From assembly GCF_900188415.1 (NCBI RefSeq), contig NZ_FZNV01000002.1:43339-107338 (forward strand): a stretch of 64,000 nucleotides of DNA, written 5' to 3'. The position numbers were made by a program, and so were the translations under genes. Below the pieces are notes generated by a model that saw only the letters and a list, made by a program, of their open reading frames with translations, made no database searches and was not told the DNA's origin. This DNA is from Maribacter sedimenticola (GTDB lineage: Bacteria > Bacteroidota > Bacteroidia > Flavobacteriales > Flavobacteriaceae). Positions 28,842 through 36,231 of the stretch are shown here, piece after piece (positions within the stretch are counted from its first letter, which is position 1; every line of letters starts with the position of its first letter).

Positions 28842-29569
28842 AAATGAAATGTCTAATTGTCGATGATGAACATATTGCCCGAAAGATTCTTTCGGATTAT
28901 GTTGGCAAAGTCCCTGAGTTGGAACTGGTGGCTTCCTGCAGTTCTGCACTGCAAGCGCTCAACCATATTAAAAATGATCGTATAGATGTTTTGTTTCTCG
29001 ATATACAAATGCCCGATCTTACGGGGCTGGACTTTCTGAAAATCTTACCGAACAGGCCAGCTACCATACTTACCACGGCCTATTCCGAGTTTGCAGTTCA
29101 GAGTTATGAACTCGATGTTGTAGACTATTTGTTAAAACCGATAGATTTCGACCGATTTTATAAAGCGGTCACCAAAGCTATTTCACTTAAAGATTCAAAA
29201 GCTGATTATCCCGTAACTGCATCACCCTCAATCTCTCCGCCTACGGACAAACTATTTATTAAAGCAGACAGTAAAATCATCAGCGTCGCATTTCAGGACA
29301 TCATTGTCATTAATGGCCAAGGTCCCTATGTACAGTTAATTACCGTTCATGATCGTAAAATTATGACGTTGCAGTCAATGAGTAAATTAGAAGAAATGCT
29401 TCCTGCCAATTTTCACAGGATACATCGTTCTCACATTGTCAATATCAATCATATAGACAGTATTGATGGTTATATGGTTAGATTAAAAAATCATACGGCC
29501 ATAGTGAGTAAAAACAAACGAGACGAATTTCTTAAGCTAATTGATCAGCACAATTTATTGGGGGACTGA
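28838..29569 (+). CDS. LytTR-family response regulator
   Basis: This 243-residue protein has a receiver domain with acidic pocket (IVDDEH) and phospho-acceptor Asp55 in VLFLDIQMPD, and the Lys switch in LLKPIDF. The C-terminal LytTR DNA-binding domain (about 145-240) contains FHRIHRSHIVNINHIDSI. It is translationally coupled to its kinase. The nearest plausible target is the divergent secreted operon 27591-25415, since pairs of this kind often regulate neighbours. Confidence 0.93.
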   Translation: MKMKCLIVDDEHIARKILSDYVGKVPELELVASCSSALQALNHIKNDRIDVLFLDIQMPDLTGLDFLKILPNRPATILTTAYSEFAVQSYELDVVDYLLKPIDFDRFYKAVTKAISLKDSKADYPVTASPSISPPTDKLFIKADSKIISVAFQDIIVINGQGPYVQLITVHDRKIMTLQSMSKLEEMLPANFHRIHRSHIVNINHIDSIDGYMVRLKNHTAIVSKNKRDEFLKLIDQHNLLGD

Positions 29570-29831
29570 TTTAGGGATTACTTAAAAAGATAAGTGTCCC
29601 ATTAAAAGAAGGTTTTCTATAACTGATATTTATTGGTAAATATCGATGTAGATAAAATTTGTTCGCCTTTAATATTATTTTTAATCAGACAAATGATATA
29701 TTTACAGCATCAGAAAGTAAAGCATTTTACTTTAAGTTCATTTATAGTATCGTCAACAAATCGTTTAACAGTTAGGTTTTTAAATCCTTAACTTATTGAT
29801 ATGCAATATATTGAGTGGTATAGTTTTAACT
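29570..29831. other. AT-rich non-coding tail of the island
   Basis: I see no coding sequence here. A perfect 8-bp hairpin (AAAGTAAA / TTTACTTT around GCAT, 29714-29733) has no following T-run, so it is not a convincing terminator. No terminator for the LytTR gene is visible before the one at 29845. Confidence 0.5.
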
Positions 29832-29844
29832 TGCCACCCCGACT
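29832..29844 (+). repeat. Right attachment-type repeat (attR), copy of tRNA-Pro tail
   Basis: TGCCACCCCGACT matches 23479-23491 exactly. Bases further upstream do not match the tRNA, so this is a tail copy and not a second tRNA. It abuts the terminator at 29845. Confidence 0.6.
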
Positions 29845-29877
29845 AAAAAAGCCACTGATTTTTCAGTGGCTTTTTTT
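29845..29877. terminator. Strong bidirectional terminator, probably the ancestral tRNA-Pro terminator
   Basis: A 14-bp perfect stem AAAAAAGCCACTGA / TCAGTGGCTTTTTT has a TTTT loop. It can end the leftward phosphatase transcript and anything entering from the island. It starts directly after the tRNA-tail copy. Confidence 0.88.
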
Positions 29878-29926
29878 ATATCCTATTTTTAAGGTTTTAG
29901 ACTTGTAGTTTAAATTTCAAAAAGGC

Positions 29927-31567
29927 TTATTCTTTAAAAAGCTCTTGAATAACTTCTCCTGTAGTGGCATTTGGGAATTTCAAGCCCAACATAAGTGTTA
30001 AGGTGGGTGAGATGTCGGTAATACTTTTACGTTTTGTACTCGACCCTTTTGGAATATTACTGCCATACCAAAGCATAGGCACATGGGTGTCATAGGTGTA
30101 TCCGCTACCGTGTCCGGTTCCGTATTCCCTAAAAGAACTCCAAGCTGCGTTAAATAATATTACAACGTCCCCTGAGCGCTGTATATGGTATCCTCTCTGT
30201 ACCATTCCTTTTTCATCTGTAGTATATTCAAATCTTTCTAAATCCGGTCTTAGCATAACTTCAAAAACACCCGGTACTTTCATCAACTCATTTTTACATA
30301 CATTTAATACCGCATTAAAATCCAGCTTTTTTGAATCTATAAGTTCTCTATTTAAAAACAATTGATCACCTGATATAGCCTCAATCATTCCATCAAGATT
30401 ATAAAGGGATTTAAGCTTGTTTTGAACTTGAGCCATAACCGCTTCAGGATGATACGTTCCGGTAGGTATTTTCTGTTCTTCAAGGTATACGCTCACATCT
30501 GAAGCCGCATGATCTGCCGTTAAAAACAGCGTGTAATTGCCTTTGCCAACTTTGCTATCTAGTTGTTCTAATATAAGCGCCAAGTCTTGGTCTAAACGTA
30601 AATAGGTGTCTTGCACTTCAATGGAGTAGGGACCAAAAGCATGGCCAATCTTATCGGTACTTGAAAAGCTTACGGCTAAAAAATCCGTTTCATCACCCTG
30701 TCCTAAATTTTCATGTTCAATGGCTTCAATAGCTAGTTCGGCAACAATTGTATTTCCGTAAGGAGTTTCTGGAAGTATCTCGTAACGTTCCTTATTCGAT
30801 AAGGATTTATACGCGTAAGGAAATTTTGAATCCTTTTTGTGTGCAAATACCGTTTCATACACCTGTTGGTCTTTTGTGCTTTCTTTGTATTGTTCAATAG
30901 GTAAAAGCGTATTCCAATCTGTTTTTAGGTGCTTATTTACCTTATTTTCTTTATTGAATTTTTGCATCCAATCGGGTAGGGTTTCCATGTAATAAGTACT
31001 GCTAATAAAATTACCATTACTGTCATCATACCAATAGGCAGCATCTGCCATATGGCCTGCTGGCAGGATAGCACCTCTATCTTTAAGGGATATACCAATG
31101 ACTTTAGAACGACCCTGACTTGAAAGTTGCAACTCGTCAGTAATTGTGGTGGCCAACATTTTATGCGGGGATCGTTCCCCGTTATCTGAAGTACTTCCTA
31201 TTGTTCTTACGTTACCATCAAAAACACAGTTTTCATCTTTTTTTATATCCTTGTGGTACCAACTATTACTAATGATTCCATGAAATTTAGGAGTTGTTCC
31301 GGTATATACCGAAGCATGACCAGGAGCCGTTTTGGTAGGGATATAATTATAATGGGCGTTCTTAAAAACATAACCATCATTCATAATTCTTTTAAAACCT
31401 TTGTCGCCAAATTTGTCTTGAAATCTGGTGAGGTATTCTGCCCTCATTTGATCCACAATAATGCCAACAACTAGCTTTGGCTTTTCCGCTTTTCCATCTT
31501 GCATGTACCCATTAAAGGATATTGCCAGTATTGCTAGAAGTAAAAAAGGTTTTAATTGAAGTTTCAT
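29927..31567 (-). CDS. PafA-like alkaline phosphatase family protein
   Basis: This 546-residue exported phosphatase of the alkaline phosphatase superfamily has a signal peptide (KPFLLLAILAISFNGYM). Metal-binding Asp39 is in VVGIIVDQM. The Thr nucleophile is in IPTKTAPGHASVYTG (Thr80 most likely). Later metal ligands are in FGPYSIEVQDTYLRLD, FLTADHAASDV and STDKIGHAFGP. It probably releases phosphate from monoesters in the periplasm. It lies 34 nt behind the phytase gene, which suggests stepwise dephosphorylation of inositol phosphates. Confidence 0.88.
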   Translation of the reverse strand: MKLQLKPFLLLAILAISFNGYMQDGKAEKPKLVVGIIVDQMRAEYLTRFQDKFGDKGFKRIMNDGYVFKNAHYNYIPTKTAPGHASVYTGTTPKFHGIISNSWYHKDIKKDENCVFDGNVRTIGSTSDNGERSPHKMLATTITDELQLSSQGRSKVIGISLKDRGAILPAGHMADAAYWYDDSNGNFISSTYYMETLPDWMQKFNKENKVNKHLKTDWNTLLPIEQYKESTKDQQVYETVFAHKKDSKFPYAYKSLSNKERYEILPETPYGNTIVAELAIEAIEHENLGQGDETDFLAVSFSSTDKIGHAFGPYSIEVQDTYLRLDQDLALILEQLDSKVGKGNYTLFLTADHAASDVSVYLEEQKIPTGTYHPEAVMAQVQNKLKSLYNLDGMIEAISGDQLFLNRELIDSKKLDFNAVLNVCKNELMKVPGVFEVMLRPDLERFEYTTDEKGMVQRGYHIQRSGDVVILFNAAWSSFREYGTGHGSGYTYDTHVPMLWYGSNIPKGSSTKRKSITDISPTLTLMLGLKFPNATTGEVIQELFKE

Positions 31568-31601
31568 TTAGGTAGTGTTTCAAGTTATATATTCATATAC
31601 T

Positions 31602-33632
31602 CTATTCGGGCATAATGTCGCGCCAGTCGTAAATATGAAATGTTTTATCCGTAGACATACCAACGAACATACCTTTTGGAAACTCTTCGTTTATAGCAAC
31701 GGAAGTAACATCAGACCCATCACTTTCTAGGGTTAAAAGTTCTACGGATTTTAGTAATACGTGTTTGTTAGGAGCGTCTTTAGCGCCTTCTCTAGGGTAG
31801 ATGTTAAACGTATTTCGTTGTTGGTCGGAAATAAGAATATATCCAGTTCCATCATCATTTTTATAAATACTGATACCCTCTATATCACGGCCAAAATCTT
31901 TAGTACCGAACAAGGCTAATTCTTCGTCTCCCTTTTTCGGGTCGGCATAATATTTTCTAACCCCATAAGCTTCATCAGAATAATAAATATATCCCAATTC
32001 ATTATCGACGGCGATGGCTTCAATTTCTTTAACACCGCTATAGTTTCCGAAATCTCTAACCTTGGTAATCATGGCTGTACCTTTTGGTGAACTATGAATT
32101 TTATACTGCGATAAATACCCAGTGGCAGGCCCTGTTTTTGGACCAACAATAGCATAAATTTCTTTGGTCTTTTGGTCGGTGTAGAGCGCTATCCCCATTG
32201 GGTCACTAATTTCCCTATCCGTGAATACAGGAAGTCCTCCTCCATCAATAGGTTTCATGTCTGGTAGTGAAAATATTCTCAATTGATTATTACTTCTCTC
32301 GGTGGTAACGGCAATGTCTACAAAATTTCCGTGTAACTTAAAGTCATATGCGATATCAACGTTGTTGGGGCGTTGTAAATCTAGTACGCATTTTTCTTTA
32401 ATAATTTTCCCCTGTAAATCAAAGGCATATAATCCGCCACCATCTTCTTTATCCGTGCCAATAATGAAACTGTTGGATGGGTCTTTTTTGTCAATCCATA
32501 TAGCAGGATCATCGGTATCGAATACTACTTTTTCCGTAATGTATTTTGGATGGATGGCATTCTTTGTGTGCTGAGGTAAACCATCGGGAGCAATTAATAG
32601 GTCTTCACCTGCAATGTCTTCCCAGCTATAGAAATGGAAAGTTTTATCATCAGACATGGCCACAAAAAGTCCTTTTGGAAAAAGTGTTCCCAATGACGCA
32701 TTGGTAACTTCAGAACCATCACTTTCATTGGTCATCAAGTCAATCACTTTTACAACTTGATGGTCATGTGGGTTGTCATTAGTGCCTTCACGAGAAAAAA
32801 GATGAAATTTATTTGCTTGTTGGTCAGATACAATGATATACCCTGTACCTAAATCGGTCTGATAAATGCTTAAGCCTTCATGGTCTTCGGTGAAATTTTG
32901 AGTTGCGAATAAGGCTAGTTCCTCATTTCCTTTATCGGCATCCGCATAATATTTTCTTACGCCAATACCTTCGTCAGAATAGTAAACATAACCTAATTCA
33001 TCATCAACAACAATAGCCTCTATTTCATTTTTACCACTATATTTTCCGAATTCTCGAATCTTTTTACCGGTAATATTTCCTTGTAAATCACCTTCCAATT
33101 TATATTGCCAAATGTAACCATCGGTAGGTCCGGATTTTCGTCCAACAAAAGCAAACACTTGGTCATCAGCATCTTTGTATAGCCCTACACCCATAGGGGC
33201 TCTTAATTCTTCGCCTTCAAAAACAGGTATTCCGCCATTATCAATAGGTGTCATTTCTGGCACTCTAAAGATTCGTATTTTATTGGTTAACCTTTCTGTG
33301 GTGACGGCAATGGAGAATTCTTCTTCACCCATTTCAAACTCTTCAATATCAACATTATTAGGGCGTTTAAGGCCTTTTACGGTTTTGCTTTCAATTATTT
33401 TTCCGTTTAAATCATATACATATAGACCGCCATCTTCATTTTTATCTGTTCCTATAATCAAACTTTCTTCAGGGTTGTCCTCATTGATCCATATGGCCGG
33501 ATCATCTGTATCATGTGGTGTTTGTTCTGTAATAATTTTAGGTCGTAGCGCATTTTCACTATGTTGAACAGCTTGCTTACAACTTTGAAAAAGGATAATG
33601 GTTAATATAAAAAGGGGTCTAAGATTCATCAT
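31602..33632 (-). CDS. Lipoprotein with two tandem beta-propeller phytase domains
   Basis: This 676-residue protein has a lipoprotein signal ending in LFQSC (Cys17) and two consecutive beta-propeller phytase (3-phytase) domains, about 28-345 and 358-676. Both copies carry the family signatures: DTDDPAIWI, IGTDK, RPNNVDI, AVTTER, GYVYYSDE or GYIYYSDE, EGLSIY or EGISIY, and SDQQ followed by SDGSEVT or SDGSDVT. These supply the Ca2+ and phosphate site residues. Dual-domain phytases are known; the extra domain is thought to raise activity. The protein is probably surface or periplasmic and hydrolyses phytate. Confidence 0.92.
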   Translation of the reverse strand: MMNLRPLFILTIILFQSCKQAVQHSENALRPKIITEQTPHDTDDPAIWINEDNPEESLIIGTDKNEDGGLYVYDLNGKIIESKTVKGLKRPNNVDIEEFEMGEEEFSIAVTTERLTNKIRIFRVPEMTPIDNGGIPVFEGEELRAPMGVGLYKDADDQVFAFVGRKSGPTDGYIWQYKLEGDLQGNITGKKIREFGKYSGKNEIEAIVVDDELGYVYYSDEGIGVRKYYADADKGNEELALFATQNFTEDHEGLSIYQTDLGTGYIIVSDQQANKFHLFSREGTNDNPHDHQVVKVIDLMTNESDGSEVTNASLGTLFPKGLFVAMSDDKTFHFYSWEDIAGEDLLIAPDGLPQHTKNAIHPKYITEKVVFDTDDPAIWIDKKDPSNSFIIGTDKEDGGGLYAFDLQGKIIKEKCVLDLQRPNNVDIAYDFKLHGNFVDIAVTTERSNNQLRIFSLPDMKPIDGGGLPVFTDREISDPMGIALYTDQKTKEIYAIVGPKTGPATGYLSQYKIHSSPKGTAMITKVRDFGNYSGVKEIEAIAVDNELGYIYYSDEAYGVRKYYADPKKGDEELALFGTKDFGRDIEGISIYKNDDGTGYILISDQQRNTFNIYPREGAKDAPNKHVLLKSVELLTLESDGSDVTSVAINEEFPKGMFVGMSTDKTFHIYDWRDIMPE

Positions 33633-33650
33633 ATGGTTTTTGCAGTTGCT

Positions 33651-34073
33651 TTAAATTTTCTTTCTTAAAATTTTTCCTTCCTGATCAAAAAGGATATCAT
33701 AGGTTTTACCATCTTTTTCCAAATCAACTTCATAGAGTATTTTACCCGCTCTGGTCGCTACCAATTCTATATCCAGAATTTCATATTCTCCCATCTTGGT
33801 TCGTAGCGTTTGTAAAACTTTGTGGGGTAGTTCATCTACTGCTATTTCTGTTTCTGTCTCTAACCATTGACCTTGTTCATCAAAATAGGAGCTTGTATGT
33901 TTGGCCGATAAAAAATAGTCGACCTGGTAAATATTATTTTCTACAGTCCAAAGTACATCCTCTGCTTCAGGAACCTTATCCATAAATGATTTTTGCACAT
34001 GTTTGGGTATGGTTACCTGTTTGCATGTAATAACAAGAATGCATACGATGATGATAAAAATTGATTTTTTCAT
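33651..34073 (-). CDS. PepSY-like small lipoprotein
   Basis: This 140-residue protein has a lipoprotein signal (KKSIFIIIVCILVITC, Cys17). Two PepSY-like/DUF2874 repeats follow, a helix then strands: FMDKVPEAEDVLWTVENNIYQVDYF with YFDEQGQWLETE, and LRTKMGEYEILDIELVATRAG with ILFDQEGKILRKK. Such proteins commonly sit with two-component systems in Bacteroidota; the role is unproven. It starts the PepSY-phytase-phosphatase unit and has its own -7 box and operator in the 45-nt gap behind the kinase gene. Confidence 0.8.
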   Translation of the reverse strand: MKKSIFIIIVCILVITCKQVTIPKHVQKSFMDKVPEAEDVLWTVENNIYQVDYFLSAKHTSSYFDEQGQWLETETEIAVDELPHKVLQTLRTKMGEYEILDIELVATRAGKILYEVDLEKDGKTYDILFDQEGKILRKKI

Positions 34074-34084
34074 TTTCTTGGTCG

Positions 34085-34117
34085 TAAAACTATATGTTAA
34101 TTCTGTAGAGAATCTGT
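34085..34117 (-). promoter_or_regulatory. Promoter and Pho-box-like operator of the PepSY-phytase-phosphatase genes
   Basis: A -7 box TAGTTTTA (minus strand, 34085-34092) is followed upstream, after 9 bp, by the direct repeat TCTGTAGAGAATCTGT (plus-strand reading, 34102-34117). The two TCTGT cores are 11 bp apart. The same arrangement precedes the TonB receptor. The site occupies the gap directly after the kinase stop codon. Confidence 0.6.
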
Positions 34118-34118
34118 T

Positions 34119-35363
34119 TTAGAATAAAAGTCGGAATTTATGGGTGTCGTTCACGTATTCATAGGATAACTTAATGTTATGAAGACGACAAATTTTTGTA
34201 ATGATGGAAAGGCCAAGACCTAAAGAATTACTTTCCGATTTCTTAAAACGTTGAAACAGTTCAGGGTTTATTGGGCCATTTTTGGCGGTATTGTAAAAAC
34301 CTATTTCTCCGGCTTTTGTACTAATTTCTATATGACCGCCGGCATTATTGTGGTTTATGGCATTTTTAATAAAGTTGGAAAATAGGACCACCACCAGTTC
34401 TGGATTGATATCGTGTAAGATTTCATGCTTAACCTCTTGGTTTAGAGTCAAATTTTTTAAGGAAATCATTTCTTGAAAATGCGCTATTTGGGATATCAGG
34501 ATTTGAGTTAGGTTTACATTTTTTTCTACTTGATATGCCCCTGATTCAATTTTGGTCAATAGCGTTAGACCCTTGTTTACTTTGGATAGGCGAAGACAGT
34601 TATTATATATTGCCATAATAGATTTGGTCTGATCATTATTAAGATCGTTCTGCTGCAATAGTTTTTCGCATCTTCTACGAATTATGGCCAAAGGTGTTTG
34701 TATTTCGTGCGCTACATTTTCAGTAAATTCCTTTAGGTTTATATAATCATACTTAATTTTGGCGGTCATTGCCAAAATAATGTCGTTAAGTTGATTAAAC
34801 TCTTGCGTACTGGTTTTATTGAGCAAGATAGGACTGGTACTTCCCAGTTCATAATTGTTTAATGTACGTAAGGTTTCCTTGAATGGAAGCCAAACTTTTC
34901 GTGAAATCAACAGATTACTAACGATTAAAAAGGCCAACAGACCCAAGAAAACAGAAAATAGAGAAAGTAATACTTGCTTGACCAGGGTGTTGGGTTGTAT
35001 TAGCGACCTAAAAATGGAGATGTCATAATAATTGTTTCCAATTCTTCTGGTAACCCGCAACATTCTGTATTTGTGAAAATTGTCATCAATGATATCATAT
35101 CTAGTGGTATCCTTAAAACAGGGCTTGTCCAAAAAAGCCTTTGAATTTGTTTTTTCAATGACCTGTTCATAGTTGTTGAGAGATTCCAACGGAATGTCAT
35201 TTACTATTTGAGTTGTTACTATTTCTTCACTATTTATGAGGAGATTGTTGATTTCTTGATCAAGAATATTATTAAAATCATAAACGATAATAAATCCCGC
35301 AGCTATGAAAAATAGAAGCGAGGCAATTACATAATAAAGGGTGGTCTTGATTAATAGTTTCAC
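34119..35363 (-). CDS. Sensor histidine kinase (OmpR-partner type)
   Basis: This 414-residue kinase has membrane helices at about 8-28 and 130-153 flanking a roughly 100-residue periplasmic sensor with a single Cys (Cys82, DKPCFKDTTRY). The dimerisation box has His219 in FTENVAHEIQTPLAII. The N-box is in FSNFIKNAINHNNAGG, and the catalytic G-box is compact (SLGLGLSII). There is no clear HAMP consensus. It overlaps the response-regulator gene by 4 nt. The neighbouring phytase, phosphatase and receptor suggest a phosphate or phytate signal. Confidence 0.92.
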   Translation of the reverse strand: MKLLIKTTLYYVIASLLFFIAAGFIIVYDFNNILDQEINNLLINSEEIVTTQIVNDIPLESLNNYEQVIEKTNSKAFLDKPCFKDTTRYDIIDDNFHKYRMLRVTRRIGNNYYDISIFRSLIQPNTLVKQVLLSLFSVFLGLLAFLIVSNLLISRKVWLPFKETLRTLNNYELGSTSPILLNKTSTQEFNQLNDIILAMTAKIKYDYINLKEFTENVAHEIQTPLAIIRRRCEKLLQQNDLNNDQTKSIMAIYNNCLRLSKVNKGLTLLTKIESGAYQVEKNVNLTQILISQIAHFQEMISLKNLTLNQEVKHEILHDINPELVVVLFSNFIKNAINHNNAGGHIEISTKAGEIGFYNTAKNGPINPELFQRFKKSESNSLGLGLSIITKICRLHNIKLSYEYVNDTHKFRLLF

Positions 35364-36037
35364 TCCTTTTGAAATTTATAGCCTATACCATAGACGGTCT
35401 TTAAATAATCCTTATCACCAGATTTAATGATTTTTTTTCTGAGATTTTTTATGTGGGTGTAAATAAAATCAAAAGAATCAAAACTATCCGTATTGTCTCC
35501 CCAAAGGTGTTCTACAATAGATTCTTTGGTGATGACCCTGTTTTCGTTACTGATAAAAAAGATGAGTAGCTGATATTCTTTTTGGGTAAGGTCTATCAAT
35601 TTTTGGTTTATGTGTACTTCTTGAGAATCCGTATTAATGCTTATGGTATCAAAAACTACCATGTTGCTACCTTTAAAATGTTTTCTCCTAATAATGGATT
35701 TTATACGTGCATTGAGTTCGTTGTAGTCAAAGGGTTTGGCCAAATAATCGTCTGCACCAAGATTTAATCCGCTCACTTTATCCTCAATGGCATCATATGC
35801 GCTTAAAATTAAAACACCGGCATTATTGTCTACTGTTCTTAACGATTTTAAAACCTCCAGACCTGATCCGTCCGGTAAGCCTATATCCAATATAATGGCA
35901 TCATAATTATACATATATATTTTTTCTTGGGCTTCGGCAACCGTTGTAGCACTTTCGCATAGAAAATGGTCTTTCTTGAAAAAATCCATTAAATCTTCCA
36001 ATAGTTCGCTCTCGTCCTCTATGATCAGCAGTTTCAT
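35360..36037 (-). CDS. OmpR/PhoB-family response regulator
   Basis: This 225-residue protein has a receiver domain with IIEDE, Asp51 in AIILDIGLPDG, the Thr/Ser position in LILSAYDA, and Lys in YLAKPFDY. The C-terminal winged helix (about 130-223) has LTQKEYQLLIFF, TKESIVEHLWG and TVYGIGYKF. OmpR-family dimers bind head-to-tail direct repeats with 11-bp period, which is exactly the pattern of the two operators found at 34102 and 39058. It is probably the activator of the receptor and phytase units. Confidence 0.93.
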   Translation of the reverse strand: MKLLIIEDESELLEDLMDFFKKDHFLCESATTVAEAQEKIYMYNYDAIILDIGLPDGSGLEVLKSLRTVDNNAGVLILSAYDAIEDKVSGLNLGADDYLAKPFDYNELNARIKSIIRRKHFKGSNMVVFDTISINTDSQEVHINQKLIDLTQKEYQLLIFFISNENRVITKESIVEHLWGDNTDSFDSFDFIYTHIKNLRKKIIKSGDKDYLKTVYGIGYKFQKE

Positions 36038-36231
36038 AACTCACATTTTAAGGCCATATATATTATTTGTAGCCTATGGATATTCCAAGATACTTAAAGT
36101 GATTAAACTAGTTGTTGAAAAAAATATTAAGACCTTATGTCCATAGTATGATGTCTTTTTATAAAATAGCTTGTTATAACCCTGTATTCGTAATTTAAAG
36201 GCTTATAGAATCGTCAAGAATTCTATTTTAA

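Larger units (their letters stand above)
23479..29844 (+). mobile_element. Small genomic island integrated at tRNA-Pro
   Basis: About 6.35 kb is bounded by the two 13-bp tRNA-tail repeats. A complete terminator directly follows the right repeat, as expected of the original tRNA-Pro 3' flank, while the left copy has its own palindromic terminator. Contents are a degenerate ORF next to the tRNA, a cyclase, a 52-aa ORF, a three-gene secreted protease/OMP operon and a LytS/LytTR pair. No complete integrase is visible, so the island would be immobile or mobilised in trans. That it is an island is inference from structure. Confidence 0.55.

Noticed and set aside
29714-29733. 8-bp hairpin as terminator of the LytTR gene
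   Set aside because: There is no T-run on either side, and it is 145 nt from the stop codon.
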